Source: an uncultured Bacteroidales bacterium (GTDB lineage: Bacteria; Bacteroidota; Bacteroidia; Bacteroidales; FEN-979). From it: 64,000 nucleotides of DNA. Of this stretch, positions 8,935-18,422 are shown one piece after another. The translations under genes and the position numbers were made by a program. Under the pieces are notes generated by a model. It ran no database searches and was not told the DNA's origin. It saw only the letters and a program-made list of their open reading frames with translations. Numbering within the stretch: position 1 is the first letter of the stretch; every line of letters starts with the position of its first letter. The DNA is taken from assembly GCA_903885595.1 (NCBI GenBank), contig CAISJJ010000250.1, forward strand, positions 1-64,000. The letters run 5' to 3'.

Positions 8935-9951
8935 ATGGCAGGTAAGGGCGATATCAGTTTTGACCAGTTGTTGGGGGATCTGAAAAACCAGATCTATTAC
9001 CCTGTTTATCTGTTACATGGAGAGGAATCATATTTTATTGATGCTATTTCCGACTTTATTGAGCAAAACGTTCTGAATGAGCTTGAAAAAGAGTTTAACC
9101 AGACCATAGTGTACGGGAAAGATTCAAACGTTCTGACCTTGATGAGTTATGCCAGGCGTTTCCCCATGATGGCAAATTATCATATACTGATCGTGAAGGA
9201 GGCACAGGATCTGGATAAAATTGAAGATTTCCAGCCATATATGGAAAATCCATTGACCTCAACGATCCTCGTGTTATGCCATAAATACGGAAAACTTGAC
9301 AAGCGAAAAGCGCTTTATAAAGCTATCGAAAAAATTGGGGTTGTTTACGAATCGGCGAGGTTATATGACAATAAAATTCCCGACTGGATCAATGATTACC
9401 TGAGGCAACGCAAGTATACAATTTCTCCTAAAGCAGCCACCATGCTCACCGAGTTTCTTGGTGCCGACCTGGGCAAAATCGTCAATGAGATTCAGAAACT
9501 ATTAATCAACATACCAGCCGGTTCGGAAATCAATGAAGAATATGTTGAGAAAAATATCGGGATCAGCAAGGATTATAATGTCTTTGAATTGCAAAAAGCA
9601 CTTGCCAAAAAGGATATACTGAAAGCGAACCAGATCATCCTGTATTTTGCTGCCAACCTCCGTGAAAACCCATTGGTAAAGGTGATTCCGATTCTGTACT
9701 CCTACTTTTCCAAAATTCTGCTTTATCATTACCTCCCTGATAAATCAAAAAACTCGGTTGCTTCTGCCCTTTCCATTAATCCGTTTTTTGTTTCCGATTA
9801 TCAGCAGGCCGCAAAAAGTTTCCCGGTTGGAAAAACAGCCTCCATTATTTCGTTGCTTCGGGTATACGATCTCAAGGCCAAGGGTGTTGAGAACGCTTCG
9901 GCTGGAGATGGAGAACTAATGAAAGAATTAATTTTCAGAATATTGCACTAA
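8935..9951 (+). CDS. holA: DNA polymerase III subunit delta
   Basis: The product has 338 residues, the usual length for the delta subunit of the clamp loader, which opens the beta sliding clamp. The N-terminal YPVYLLHGEESYFIDAISDFIE is the family's Walker-A-like region without a working ATPase site. ILIVKEAQDL and STILVLCHKYGKLDKRKALYK follow. The C-terminal helical collar carries the FELQKALAKKDILKANQIILYF pattern. The start at 8935 fits. It is probably cotranscribed with AMP nucleosidase and is convergent with the acyl-CoA ligase. Confidence 0.93.
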   Translation: MAGKGDISFDQLLGDLKNQIYYPVYLLHGEESYFIDAISDFIEQNVLNELEKEFNQTIVYGKDSNVLTLMSYARRFPMMANYHILIVKEAQDLDKIEDFQPYMENPLTSTILVLCHKYGKLDKRKALYKAIEKIGVVYESARLYDNKIPDWINDYLRQRKYTISPKAATMLTEFLGADLGKIVNEIQKLLINIPAGSEINEEYVEKNIGISKDYNVFELQKALAKKDILKANQIILYFAANLRENPLVKVIPILYSYFSKILLYHYLPDKSKNSVASALSINPFFVSDYQQAAKSFPVGKTASIISLLRVYDLKAKGVENASAGDGELMKELIFRILH

Positions 9952-9970
9952 GATTAACACTACTAATCAT

Positions 9971-11770
9971 TTATCCTTCCACACGGTAGTTGAATTCGGA
10001 AGACCGGTATGTTTCTTCAATGATCTTGCTATATTTTTCCATGATGAATTTACGCCTGAGTTTCAAAGTAGGTGAAATTTCACCTGATTCCGTGGACCAT
10101 AATGCATCTAAAAGTCTGATTTTCTTTATTTTTTCAGTTTGATCAAGATCAAGGTTAAATCGTTCCACTTCATGTTTGATCCGGCGGATAATTTTTGGAT
10201 TTTTCACCGCTTTTTCCCTTGAAACAAAAGCAATATGTTTGACTTCACACCAGTTTTTCAGATGTTCAAAATTCGGAATGATTAGGGCTGCTGCATAATT
10301 CCGGTTCTCCCCTACCACCATGATGTGTTCAATAAACGGTGATTCCTTGATCTTTTGTTCGATGGGCTGCGGGGCGATATATTTACCTCCCGAGGTTTTG
10401 AAAATTTCCTTTTTCCGGTCAGTTATTTTCAGAAATTTACCATCTTCGATTACACCAATATCGCCTGTATGAAACCAACCATCGGCATCAATCACCTCTG
10501 CTGTTTTTTCAGGACGGTTGAGATAACCCATCATAATGTTAGGTCCTTTGCATAATACCTCTCCATCTTCAGCAATTTTCATCTGGTTCCCTGTCAGCAA
10601 CGGTCCAACTGTGCCGAATTTCATGCAACCTGGTTCAAACCGGTAACAAGTTACGCCAGGAGAGGTTTCCGTGAGGCCATAAGCCTCCAGGATGGGTATC
10701 TTTGCAGCCCAGAAAATGCGCGCCAGCCGCGGATGCAGTGAAGCGCTGCCCGACACGATGAATTTTAGTTCTCCACCCAGCGCCGCACGCCATTTGCTAA
10801 AAACAAGCAGGTTGGCAATCATGAGTTTAACATCATAAATCCAACCCCGTGAATGGTCCAGTTCATATTTATGTCCCTGCCTCAGCGCCCAGAAAAACAA
10901 AATTTTCATCGGGAGGGGCAGCTTGCGCCCTTTGGTGACAATTTTGTTGTAAATTTTCTCGAAAACCCTGGGAACCGATGCAAATCCATGAGGTTTCACC
11001 TCTCTTATATACTCTCCCAGCTGGTCAATATCCTGAACGTAAAATATTGAAACGCCAAAGGACTGGTAAACATACCCTGCTGTTCGCTCATAAACATGAC
11101 AGAGCGGCAGGAAACTGATTGCACGGTCATGCATTTTAAGCGGCGGAATTTCTGCAAGGGCTTTGTAATTGGTTACAAAATTATTGTGCGAAGACATGAC
11201 TCCTTTCGGCCTTCCGGTAGTCCCGGAAGTATAAATGACCGTTGCCATGTCGCCTGGAAGAATGGATTGTTTGATTTTCTCTAGATCCCTGGGATCCGGG
11301 TACTTTTTGCCCAATTCAAGGATCTCATGCCAATTCCGGATCCCTTTGATGGGTTCGATTGAAAAAACTGCTTTCAACCCGGCGATCTCAGGTAATACCT
11401 TTTTTATCCTCTCATAAATTTCCTTGTCAGAGAATACCAGGTATTCAATTGCCGAATCATTAAAGATATAACGATAGTTTTCTTCACTGATGGTCGGATA
11501 AACCGGAATCTGAATAGCGCCGGTCTGAAGGATGCCCATGTCAAAAAAATTCCATTCAGGACAATTATTCATTACGGTGGCGATTCGGGTTCCTTTTGAA
11601 ACCCCAAGCGCCAGTAAACCCAAACTAATGAGGTCGCTGTATTGGATATATTCTTTGGCGGTAAAACGCACCCACTCCCCATCCTTTTTGATGTTGAAAA
11701 GGTCAGGAATGGAATTGTATTCATCCTTGTATAATTCCAGTAGATCGAATATCCTTGTGATTTGTTTCAT
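9971..11770 (-). CDS. Long-chain acyl-CoA synthetase (AMP-forming), copy 2
   Basis: An ANL-superfamily adenylating enzyme of 599 residues that activates fatty acids to acyl-CoA through an acyl-AMP. The P-loop-like motif YTSGTTGRPKGVM, the A5 motif EAYGLTETSPGVT, the A7 motif GWFHTGD and the hinge TDRKKEIFKTSGGKYIAPQPIE are intact, so it should be active. The fatty-acid chain length cannot be read. It is the second gene of a tandem pair, 26 bases downstream of a paralogue, and is probably cotranscribed with it. Both copies are of the long form, with the conserved ending in which a GEISPTLKLRR element is followed by an amphipathic helix. Confidence 0.92.
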   Translation of the reverse strand: MKQITRIFDLLELYKDEYNSIPDLFNIKKDGEWVRFTAKEYIQYSDLISLGLLALGVSKGTRIATVMNNCPEWNFFDMGILQTGAIQIPVYPTISEENYRYIFNDSAIEYLVFSDKEIYERIKKVLPEIAGLKAVFSIEPIKGIRNWHEILELGKKYPDPRDLEKIKQSILPGDMATVIYTSGTTGRPKGVMSSHNNFVTNYKALAEIPPLKMHDRAISFLPLCHVYERTAGYVYQSFGVSIFYVQDIDQLGEYIREVKPHGFASVPRVFEKIYNKIVTKGRKLPLPMKILFFWALRQGHKYELDHSRGWIYDVKLMIANLLVFSKWRAALGGELKFIVSGSASLHPRLARIFWAAKIPILEAYGLTETSPGVTCYRFEPGCMKFGTVGPLLTGNQMKIAEDGEVLCKGPNIMMGYLNRPEKTAEVIDADGWFHTGDIGVIEDGKFLKITDRKKEIFKTSGGKYIAPQPIEQKIKESPFIEHIMVVGENRNYAAALIIPNFEHLKNWCEVKHIAFVSREKAVKNPKIIRRIKHEVERFNLDLDQTEKIKKIRLLDALWSTESGEISPTLKLRRKFIMEKYSKIIEETYRSSEFNYRVEG

Positions 11771-11796
11771 ACTATCCTAACGAAAAAAATATTTAT

Positions 11797-13563
11797 TTAT
11801 TCGAACAGTTTTGCAATTTTATCTTCATATTTTTTTGCGATCACATTACGCTTCAGCTTCATGGTCGGTGTGATTTCGCCGGAATCGAAGGTCCATTCGG
11901 TATCAAGCAGATCCCAGCTTTTAATTTTTTCGGTGTCCCCGAAACACTTGTTATACTTATCTACCTCCGTCTGAAAACGTTTCCTGATGCGGGGTAAATT
12001 GATCATTTCAATGTTCGTTGTGTATGGAATTTCTTTGACGGTACAATATGATTTCAGAAAATTAAAATCAGGAACGATAAGCGCACCCGCGAATTTTTGA
12101 TTTTCCCCAACAACAACAAGCTGGTCAATAAACAATGATTCCTTGAAAGTATCTTCGATCGGCTGCGGACTGACATATTTGCCAAAGGATGTTTTGAAGA
12201 GTTCCTTTTTCCTGCCCGTGATTTTCAGATGACCTTCCGGTTCAATGCGCCCAAGGTCACCGGTGTGGAACCATCCGTCAGGTCCTATCGCATCAGTTGT
12301 CATTTCCGGTTCTTTAAAATAGCCCAGCATGACATTTGGCCCTTTGCATAAAATTTCTCCATCATCGGCAATTTTAACCTGAACTCCCTTTAAAACCTTG
12401 CCAACTGTGCCAAACTTTAATCCGTTTTCGGTAAGGTCATTCACTGCAATAACCGGCGAAGTTTCTGTTAACCCGTACCCCTCCAGCACATTGATCCCGG
12501 CACAGGTAAACATCCTGGCCAACCGCGGTTGTAATGCGGCTCCACCAGAAATCACAAGGAGGTGCTTTCCTCCCAGTGCATCGCGCCATTTAGCATATAC
12601 AAGCTTGTCGTAAATTTTACGTTTCAGTTCATAAAACCATCCATTTGCGCCCTTTAGTTCATACCTCAATGCCAGGTGAAGCGCCCAGAAAAATATCCAG
12701 CGTTTTATACCTGTGAGTTTATGACCCGTGGCGAATAGTTTATCATAGATCTTCTCCAATAACCGGGGCACCGTGGACAAGATGTCCGGTTTAACATCTT
12801 TCATGTTATCGGTAATGGTCCCTAAATTCTCGGCATAGTAGATCGAAAATCCAAGGAACTGATAAACATAATTCAACATCCGTTCATACACATGGCATAA
12901 AGGCAGATAGCTCACTGCTTTTGCCTCTTCACCAAAAGGAGGGATATAGGCACAAACCTTGAAATTCGAAATAATGTTATGGTGTGTAAGCATGACACCT
13001 TTCGGATTGCCGGTAGTTCCTGACGTATAAATTATGGTGGCAACATCATCAGGTTTGACTGTTCCTTTTCTCAGCGTGAGGCCTTGTTTATCGGCATTTT
13101 GCCTGCCAAGTTCAATGAGTTCATTCAGATGCTTATGCTCATGATGGTCTTTGTATGTAAAAATCCCTTTGATATTGGTCATCTCGGGTAAGATATGATC
13201 AATTTTTCTCAGGAGTTCCTGTCCGGAAATGAAAACATAGGTCACCTCAGCATGACTCAGAATGTATTTATAATCCGATTCGCTGATCGTAGGATAAATC
13301 GGGACATGTATCGCCCCAACCTGGAGGATGGCCATATCCACAAAATTCCATTCAGCCCGGTTAGAGCTGATTTGTGCAATTTTATCACCCGGTTGAACGC
13401 CCAAAGCCAGGAATCCGTAACTTATATTGTCGACGATCTCCCTGTATTGTTTTATGCTGTATTTACACCATTCCCCATTTTCCTTGGATGCCACGACATC
13501 CTCTTTAGGTTTAAATGTAGCTTCATGATAAGGTAAAAGATCAAAGATCCGGGTAACTTCCAT
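11797..13563 (-). CDS. Long-chain acyl-CoA synthetase (AMP-forming), copy 1
   Basis: The product has 588 residues and is a paralogue of the downstream ligase, with the same motif order: YTSGTTGNPKGVM, EGYGLTETSPVIA, GWFHTGD, TGRKKELFKTSFGKYVSPQPIE and a GEITPTMKLKR ending. The pair differs most in the lipid-binding half (residues about 60-300), so the substrates may differ. It activates fatty acids for beta-oxidation or membrane lipid synthesis. It has no close homologue of a beta-oxidation gene beside it. The gene leads the tandem operon and is followed by copy 2 after 26 bases. Confidence 0.92.
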   Translation of the reverse strand: MEVTRIFDLLPYHEATFKPKEDVVASKENGEWCKYSIKQYREIVDNISYGFLALGVQPGDKIAQISSNRAEWNFVDMAILQVGAIHVPIYPTISESDYKYILSHAEVTYVFISGQELLRKIDHILPEMTNIKGIFTYKDHHEHKHLNELIELGRQNADKQGLTLRKGTVKPDDVATIIYTSGTTGNPKGVMLTHHNIISNFKVCAYIPPFGEEAKAVSYLPLCHVYERMLNYVYQFLGFSIYYAENLGTITDNMKDVKPDILSTVPRLLEKIYDKLFATGHKLTGIKRWIFFWALHLALRYELKGANGWFYELKRKIYDKLVYAKWRDALGGKHLLVISGGAALQPRLARMFTCAGINVLEGYGLTETSPVIAVNDLTENGLKFGTVGKVLKGVQVKIADDGEILCKGPNVMLGYFKEPEMTTDAIGPDGWFHTGDLGRIEPEGHLKITGRKKELFKTSFGKYVSPQPIEDTFKESLFIDQLVVVGENQKFAGALIVPDFNFLKSYCTVKEIPYTTNIEMINLPRIRKRFQTEVDKYNKCFGDTEKIKSWDLLDTEWTFDSGEITPTMKLKRNVIAKKYEDKIAKLFE

Positions 13564-13688
13564 AATAATTTCTATTACATGACGTACAAATGAGAATTTT
13601 AATGCAATGATAAAGAAAAAACAACGTGTTAGCGAAAAACGAGGTTATGAAAGAAGAAAATATACAACACCGTGTGCCGGTATGCATA

Positions 13689-14450
13689 TCAGAGAATTTT
13701 GTGAAAATTTACTGCACTGGCCTGTGCAGTAGGCATCAGAACGAGTTCGTTTATATTGACATGTGAAGGGAGCGTGGTGACATAAAAAACTACATTGGCT
13801 ACATCATTCGCCGAAAGTGGAGTAAATCCATTGTAAACCATCTCGGCCCGCTCCTTATCCCCTTTGAAACGCACCAATGAAAATTCGGTGTTGGCGGCCC
13901 CTGGCGCAATATGTGTGACTTTTATGTTATGAGCGAGCAGATCGATGCGTGTACTTTTACTGATGGCGTCGACAGCAAATTTTGACCCGCTGTAAACATT
14001 ACCCATAGGATACACCTCTTTGCCTGCCACCGATCCTATATTAATGATGTGTCCCTGGTTGCGGGCCACCATCAGCGGCGCAACAGAACGGGTCATATAC
14101 AATAATCCTTTGATATTGGTATCGATCATGCGATCCCAGTCTTCAACCACCCCTTTATGAATGGGATCGAGTCCGACTGCAAGGCCTGCATTGTTAATCA
14201 GGATATCTATCTTTCTCCAGTATTCCGGAAGTGTTTCAATCGCTTCTTCCACCTGTTTATGCTTCCTTACATCAAAAACCAGCGGGAACACTTCAACATT
14301 CCAGCTATTAATCAGCTCTTTGGTCAGTTCATCCAATAATGCTTCCCGGCGGCCTGTAATGATCAGGCTGTGTCCGTTCTCTGCGAATTTCCGGGCAATC
14401 GCCGCTCCAAAACCTGAAGTGGCGCCGGTAATGAATACGATTTTTTTCAT
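13689..14450 (-). CDS. SDR family NAD(P)-dependent oxidoreductase (YdfG-like)
   Basis: A classical short-chain dehydrogenase of 253 residues. TGATSGFGAAIARKFAENG at the N-terminus is the dinucleotide-binding loop, and the arginine after the second strand (TGRRE) suggests NADP(H). NNAGLAVG, the catalytic serine in INIGSVAG and YSGSKFAVDAIS (Tyr-x-x-x-Lys) are intact. The pattern is closest to the YdfG/serine 3-dehydrogenase group, which reduces malonic semialdehyde or oxidises 3-hydroxy acids; this substrate is an inference. It stands between the acyl-CoA ligase operon and a repeat array that separates it from purL. Confidence 0.9.
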   Translation of the reverse strand: MKKIVFITGATSGFGAAIARKFAENGHSLIITGRREALLDELTKELINSWNVEVFPLVFDVRKHKQVEEAIETLPEYWRKIDILINNAGLAVGLDPIHKGVVEDWDRMIDTNIKGLLYMTRSVAPLMVARNQGHIINIGSVAGKEVYPMGNVYSGSKFAVDAISKSTRIDLLAHNIKVTHIAPGAANTEFSLVRFKGDKERAEMVYNGFTPLSANDVANVVFYVTTLPSHVNINELVLMPTAQASAVNFHKIL

Positions 14451-14472
14451 TTGGGTTGGTTAAATATTAAAT

Positions 14473-14544
14473 AGCGAGGTAGCGAGGTAGCGAGGTAGCG
14501 AGGTAGCGAGGTAGCGAGGTAGCGAGGTAGCGAGGTAGCGAAAT
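14473..14544. repeat. 8-bp tandem array (agcgaggt)x9
   Basis: Eight exact copies of agcgaggt followed by the variant agcgaaat, between the SDR start and the purL stop. It is the longest and most regular array in the window. The exact repetition suggests recent expansion by slippage. Confidence 0.95.
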
Positions 14545-14550
14545 TATCTT

Positions 14551-17500
14551 CTATATTTTTGAATTTTGATCTTTGATCTTTGATTTTTCCTTTACCCATT
14601 CCCGTGCATTCACAAACGCTTCAATCCAGGGTGCTACTTCATCTGTTTTCCTGTCACCGGGATAGTATGCCCACTGCCAGGACAGCACTGAATCTTCCAG
14701 GTGCGGCATGATAGCCAGGTGACGCCCGTCGTTCGATGCGATACAAGCGGCATCGAATTGCGAACCGTTTGGGTTCCCGGGATATTCATGACAGCTGAAT
14801 TTCGCCGGAATATGATACTGATGCTCCGGTCCGGGGAAATTGAACTTACCCTCGCCATGGGCAACCCAGATCCCCAGTTTAGATCCCGCAAGTGAATGCA
14901 ACATCACTGAATGGTTTTCGACAACATCCAATCCAACAAAAGCGCATTCATATTTATGCGAATCATTCCATGACATCTTTGGGTGCTGGTTCATTTCAGC
15001 TTTTGGATGGTAAATTTCCGGATATATCAGACCCAATTCAACCAGCAACTGGCAACCGTTGCAAACCCCAAGGCTCAGGGTATCCTCTCGCCTGAAATAG
15101 TTTGTCAGGGCCTGGTTAGCTTTTTCATTAAAGAGAAATGCCCCTGCCCAGCCTTTGGCCGATCCGAGTACGTCAGAATTTGAAAACCCGCCAACAAAGG
15201 CAATCAGGTTTACATCTTCCAGATTTTCACGCCCGGAGATGAGATCGGTCATATGCACATCCTTCACATCAAATCCGGCCAGGTACAATGCCCAGGCCAT
15301 ATCGCGATCGCGGTTTACCCCTTTTTCCCTGATAATGGCCGCTCTGATTCCCGTTTTCGTACGCCGGCGTGAATCGATCGCATATTGTCCAAAAGTACCG
15401 GTAAATGATTTGGTAAACCTGAACTGTAATGGTTGCTGTTTGTAATGTGTAAACCGCTCAAGGGCAGGCTTTGCGCCTGATTGTCTGCGGTCAAGCAGGT
15501 AAGAAGTTCTGAACCAGGCATCACGCATTGAATCTATGTCGAATGAATGATGGTCGGAGCCATTGGTAATGGCAATGGTTCTTTCCTGGTTGATTGAACC
15601 AATCCTGACGAAATCAATCCTTGCCAGTTTCATGATATCCTGAACTGCTTCCACATCCGTGACCTGGATGACGATCCCCGGATTCTCACTGAAAAGCAAC
15701 CTGATGTTATCGCGTTCCTCCATCTGGGTCAGGTCAGCATCCATGCCAAAATCAACATTAGCAAATGTCATCTCCAGCAAGGTCGTGATCAGTCCTCCTG
15801 CAGAAATGTCGTGACCGGCCAGGATCAGGTTATCGCGGATCATCAGCTGCACGGCCTCAAAAGCCCTGATAAAATATCCTGAATCTTTTACCGTGGGAGC
15901 TTCATTCCCGATTGTATTGACCACCTGGGCAAAACTGCTTCCGCCCAGTTTCAGGGAATCCCTTGAAAAATTGATGTAAAGCAACTGGGAACCAGGTTCA
16001 TTGATCAGAACCGGGCTGATCACTTTCTTCACATCCGAAACTTCAGCAACCGCAGAAATGATAACGGTTCCGGGCGATAATACCATCGTTCCATCCGGGT
16101 ACTTCTGGGTCATTGACAATGAATCCTTGCCAGTCGGAATGTTGATCCCCAGTTCAATTGCAAAATCACTGACGGCCTTGACTGCGGCATAAAGCCGGGC
16201 ATCCTCACCCGGATTTCTACATGGCCACATCCAGTTTGCTGAGAGTGAAACGCCTTTCAGTCCATGGGTCAGTGGCGCCCAAACCAGGTTGGTAAGCGCT
16301 TCGGCAATCGAAAGACGCGATCCTGCTGCCGGATCGATCAAGGCTGCAACCGGTGCATGGCCAAGGGAAGTTGCGATTCCCCTGACGCCGGTATAATCGA
16401 GCGCCACAACCCCCAGGTTATTCAGTGGGAGTTGAACTGTTCCGCATGTCTGCTGCATTGCAATTTTTCCGGAAACAGCACGGTCAACCTTGTTGGTAAG
16501 CCAATCTTTGCAAGCCACTGATTCCATTTGTAAAACAGCTTCAAGATAGGTTACAAGCAGGTTTGGTTTATAGGGTAGTTGTGAATAGATTGTCGGATAG
16601 GACAAGTCCCGAAGGATCGTTTTGGGAGGTTTTCCAAAGAAATCCTCCAGTTTAAGATTAATGGGTTTGCTGTCGTTTTTCCGGTCGTGGAAAACAAGCA
16701 GTTGATCGGCCGTTGTTTTACCGGCTTCGTATAACGGCGCCCGCTCACGGAGTGCAATTCTTTCAAGCATGGAGAGGTCTTTCTCACCGATCACGAGCCC
16801 CATTCGCTCCTGTGACTCATTACTGATGATCTCCCGGGCTGATAAAGTTGGATCTCCCACAGGAAGTGCATCAATATGGATGGTCCCGCCGGTATTCTCC
16901 ACAAGTTCTGAAAGGGAATTGAGGTGTCCTCCTGCTCCATGGTCATGGATCGATACGATGGGATTGTGGTCCATTTCGGTCATGGCCCTGATGGCATTGA
17001 AGACCCGCTTCTGCATCTCGGGGTTCGATCGCTGCACGGCATTCAGTTCAATGGAATTGCCGTATTCGCCGGTTGCAACCGATGAAACAGCTCCTCCTCC
17101 CATGCCGATCCGGTAATTATCGCCACCGAGAACGATGATATGCTGCCCCCCTTCGGGGTTTTCCTTGAGGCTGTCTGCTTTCCGTGCAAACCCGATTCCG
17201 CCGGCCTGCATGATAACCTTATCAAATCCGAATGTCTTCCCGTTTTCTTCATGCTCAAAGGTCAGCAGCGATCCGCAGATCAGGGGTTGTCCGAATTTAT
17301 TGCCGAAGTCACTCGCGCCATTGGATGCCTTTATAAGGATCTCCTCAGGAGTCTTATATAGCCATGGTCGGGCTTCAATCGCTTTTTCCCATGAACGGCC
17401 ACCCTCAAGCCGGGGATAGGAGGTCATATACACAGCTGTTCCGGCCAGGGGAATGCTCCCCTTCCCGCCGGCCATCCGATCGCGGATCTCGCCTCCGGAG

Positions 17501-18348
17501 CCGGTAGCAGCGCCATTGAATGGTTCGACTGTGGTAGGAAAGTTATGGGTTTCAGCTTTCAGGGATATGACAGAACTGATATCCCGGATGGTGAAAAAAT
17601 CGGCTACATGCTGCCGTACGGGTGCAAATTGCTCTATTTCAGGTCCCAGGATAAATGCGACATTGTCTTTATAGGCAGATACGATGAAGTTTGGATGTTC
17701 CCTGGCGGTTTTTTTAATCATTGAAAAGAGCGATTCAGGCATTTCCTTCCCATCAATGATGAAAGTCCCGTTGAAAATTTTATGCCTGCAATGCTCTGAA
17801 TTAACCTGTGAAAACCCAAAGACCTCGCTATCGGTAAGTTTCCTGTTGAGCTTATGAGACAGGCCGATGAGGTATTGAATCTCTTCGTTGCTCAGCGCCA
17901 ATCCTTCCCTGGTATTGTAGGCGGCAATATCCTCAATAAACAGAACCGGATCCGGATTGTGCAGGATATGAAATATCTCCTGATTCAGTCCTTCATAAAC
18001 ATGTTGGAGCATGGGATCGAATTTCGGGACACGGGACACGGGACGCGGGAATGAAGAAATTTTACCTTCTTTTCCATCTTCACTCGTAAATCGTAAATCG
18101 TAAATCGTAAATTCTTCTATACGAAGTATTCCCGCAATTCCCATGTTCTGCGTGATCTCCACTGCATTGGTACTCCAGGGGGTGATCATTTCCCGCCGGG
18201 GGCCAATAAAGCTACCCTTCAAAACAGATTCGGCGATGCATTCTGCATCGCCGAACAGCCAGATTAATTTATTCAGGTCTTTTTCGCCAGGTTTTTCATG
18301 GCTTTCCACTGCATAAAAATGCTCGGAATTTTTAAAATATGTTATCAT
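14551..18348 (-). CDS. purL: Phosphoribosylformylglycinamidine synthase, single-chain PurL
   Basis: The large single-chain FGAM synthase of 1265 residues; it converts FGAR, glutamine and ATP to FGAM in purine synthesis. A PurS-like N-terminal domain is followed by the linker, the AIR synthase-like catalytic halves (SLKAETHNFPTTVEPF, GGEIRDRMAGGKGS, IHDHGAGGHLNSLSELV) and a glutamine amidotransferase domain (LSLGVCNGCQLLVELG with the nucleophilic Cys, later HGEGKF). Two features are odd. Residues about 77-110 are encoded by 7- and 8-bp repeats that fill the junction after the PurS-like domain, and the last residues (KSKIKDQNSKI) come from a heptamer array that includes the stop. The frame stays open throughout. 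Confidence 0.96.
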   Translation of the reverse strand: MITYFKNSEHFYAVESHEKPGEKDLNKLIWLFGDAECIAESVLKGSFIGPRREMITPWSTNAVEITQNMGIAGILRIEEFTIYDLRFTSEDGKEGKISSFPRPVSRVPKFDPMLQHVYEGLNQEIFHILHNPDPVLFIEDIAAYNTREGLALSNEEIQYLIGLSHKLNRKLTDSEVFGFSQVNSEHCRHKIFNGTFIIDGKEMPESLFSMIKKTAREHPNFIVSAYKDNVAFILGPEIEQFAPVRQHVADFFTIRDISSVISLKAETHNFPTTVEPFNGAATGSGGEIRDRMAGGKGSIPLAGTAVYMTSYPRLEGGRSWEKAIEARPWLYKTPEEILIKASNGASDFGNKFGQPLICGSLLTFEHEENGKTFGFDKVIMQAGGIGFARKADSLKENPEGGQHIIVLGGDNYRIGMGGGAVSSVATGEYGNSIELNAVQRSNPEMQKRVFNAIRAMTEMDHNPIVSIHDHGAGGHLNSLSELVENTGGTIHIDALPVGDPTLSAREIISNESQERMGLVIGEKDLSMLERIALRERAPLYEAGKTTADQLLVFHDRKNDSKPINLKLEDFFGKPPKTILRDLSYPTIYSQLPYKPNLLVTYLEAVLQMESVACKDWLTNKVDRAVSGKIAMQQTCGTVQLPLNNLGVVALDYTGVRGIATSLGHAPVAALIDPAAGSRLSIAEALTNLVWAPLTHGLKGVSLSANWMWPCRNPGEDARLYAAVKAVSDFAIELGINIPTGKDSLSMTQKYPDGTMVLSPGTVIISAVAEVSDVKKVISPVLINEPGSQLLYINFSRDSLKLGGSSFAQVVNTIGNEAPTVKDSGYFIRAFEAVQLMIRDNLILAGHDISAGGLITTLLEMTFANVDFGMDADLTQMEERDNIRLLFSENPGIVIQVTDVEAVQDIMKLARIDFVRIGSINQERTIAITNGSDHHSFDIDSMRDAWFRTSYLLDRRQSGAKPALERFTHYKQQPLQFRFTKSFTGTFGQYAIDSRRRTKTGIRAAIIREKGVNRDRDMAWALYLAGFDVKDVHMTDLISGRENLEDVNLIAFVGGFSNSDVLGSAKGWAGAFLFNEKANQALTNYFRREDTLSLGVCNGCQLLVELGLIYPEIYHPKAEMNQHPKMSWNDSHKYECAFVGLDVVENHSVMLHSLAGSKLGIWVAHGEGKFNFPGPEHQYHIPAKFSCHEYPGNPNGSQFDAACIASNDGRHLAIMPHLEDSVLSWQWAYYPGDRKTDEVAPWIEAFVNAREWVKEKSKIKDQNSKI
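14555..14587. repeat. 7-bp array (tttgatc) encoding the PurL C-terminus
   Basis: Heptamers of the type tttgaat, tttgatc, tttgatc, tttgatt lie in the last codons of purL and give the charged tail KSKIKDQNSKI. Related heptamers occur at 51236-51275 and 54552-54592. Confidence 0.75.
18025..18112. repeat. 7- and 8-bp arrays inside purL
   Basis: Two arrays lie in the coding frame: gggacacg-type octamers at 18025-18050 (three units) and cgtaaat heptamers at 18085-18112 (four units). They encode TIYDLRFTSE and SFPRPVSRVPKF, neither of which looks like a PurL sequence. The total keeps the frame. Confidence 0.85.
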
Positions 18349-18422
18349 GTTAATGAAAATTCAAAATGCAAAATTCAAAATGCAAAGTGCAAAAATTCGG
18401 TATTCGATATTCGATATTCATT
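18349..18422. repeat. 7-bp degenerate arrays between trxB and purL
   Basis: Heptamers tcaaaat, gcaaaat, tcaaaat, gcaaagt, then ttcggta, ttcgata, ttcgata fill the whole gap between purL and trxB. No promoter box is obvious in it. Confidence 0.85.

Noticed and set aside
14473-14544. Regular repeat that might be read as a CRISPR array
   Set aside because: Units are 8 bp with no spacers between them, and no cas genes are present. It is a simple tandem array.
18010-18125. Frameshift or pseudogene in purL
   Set aside because: The frame stays open and all catalytic motifs downstream are intact; the odd segment is an in-frame insertion.
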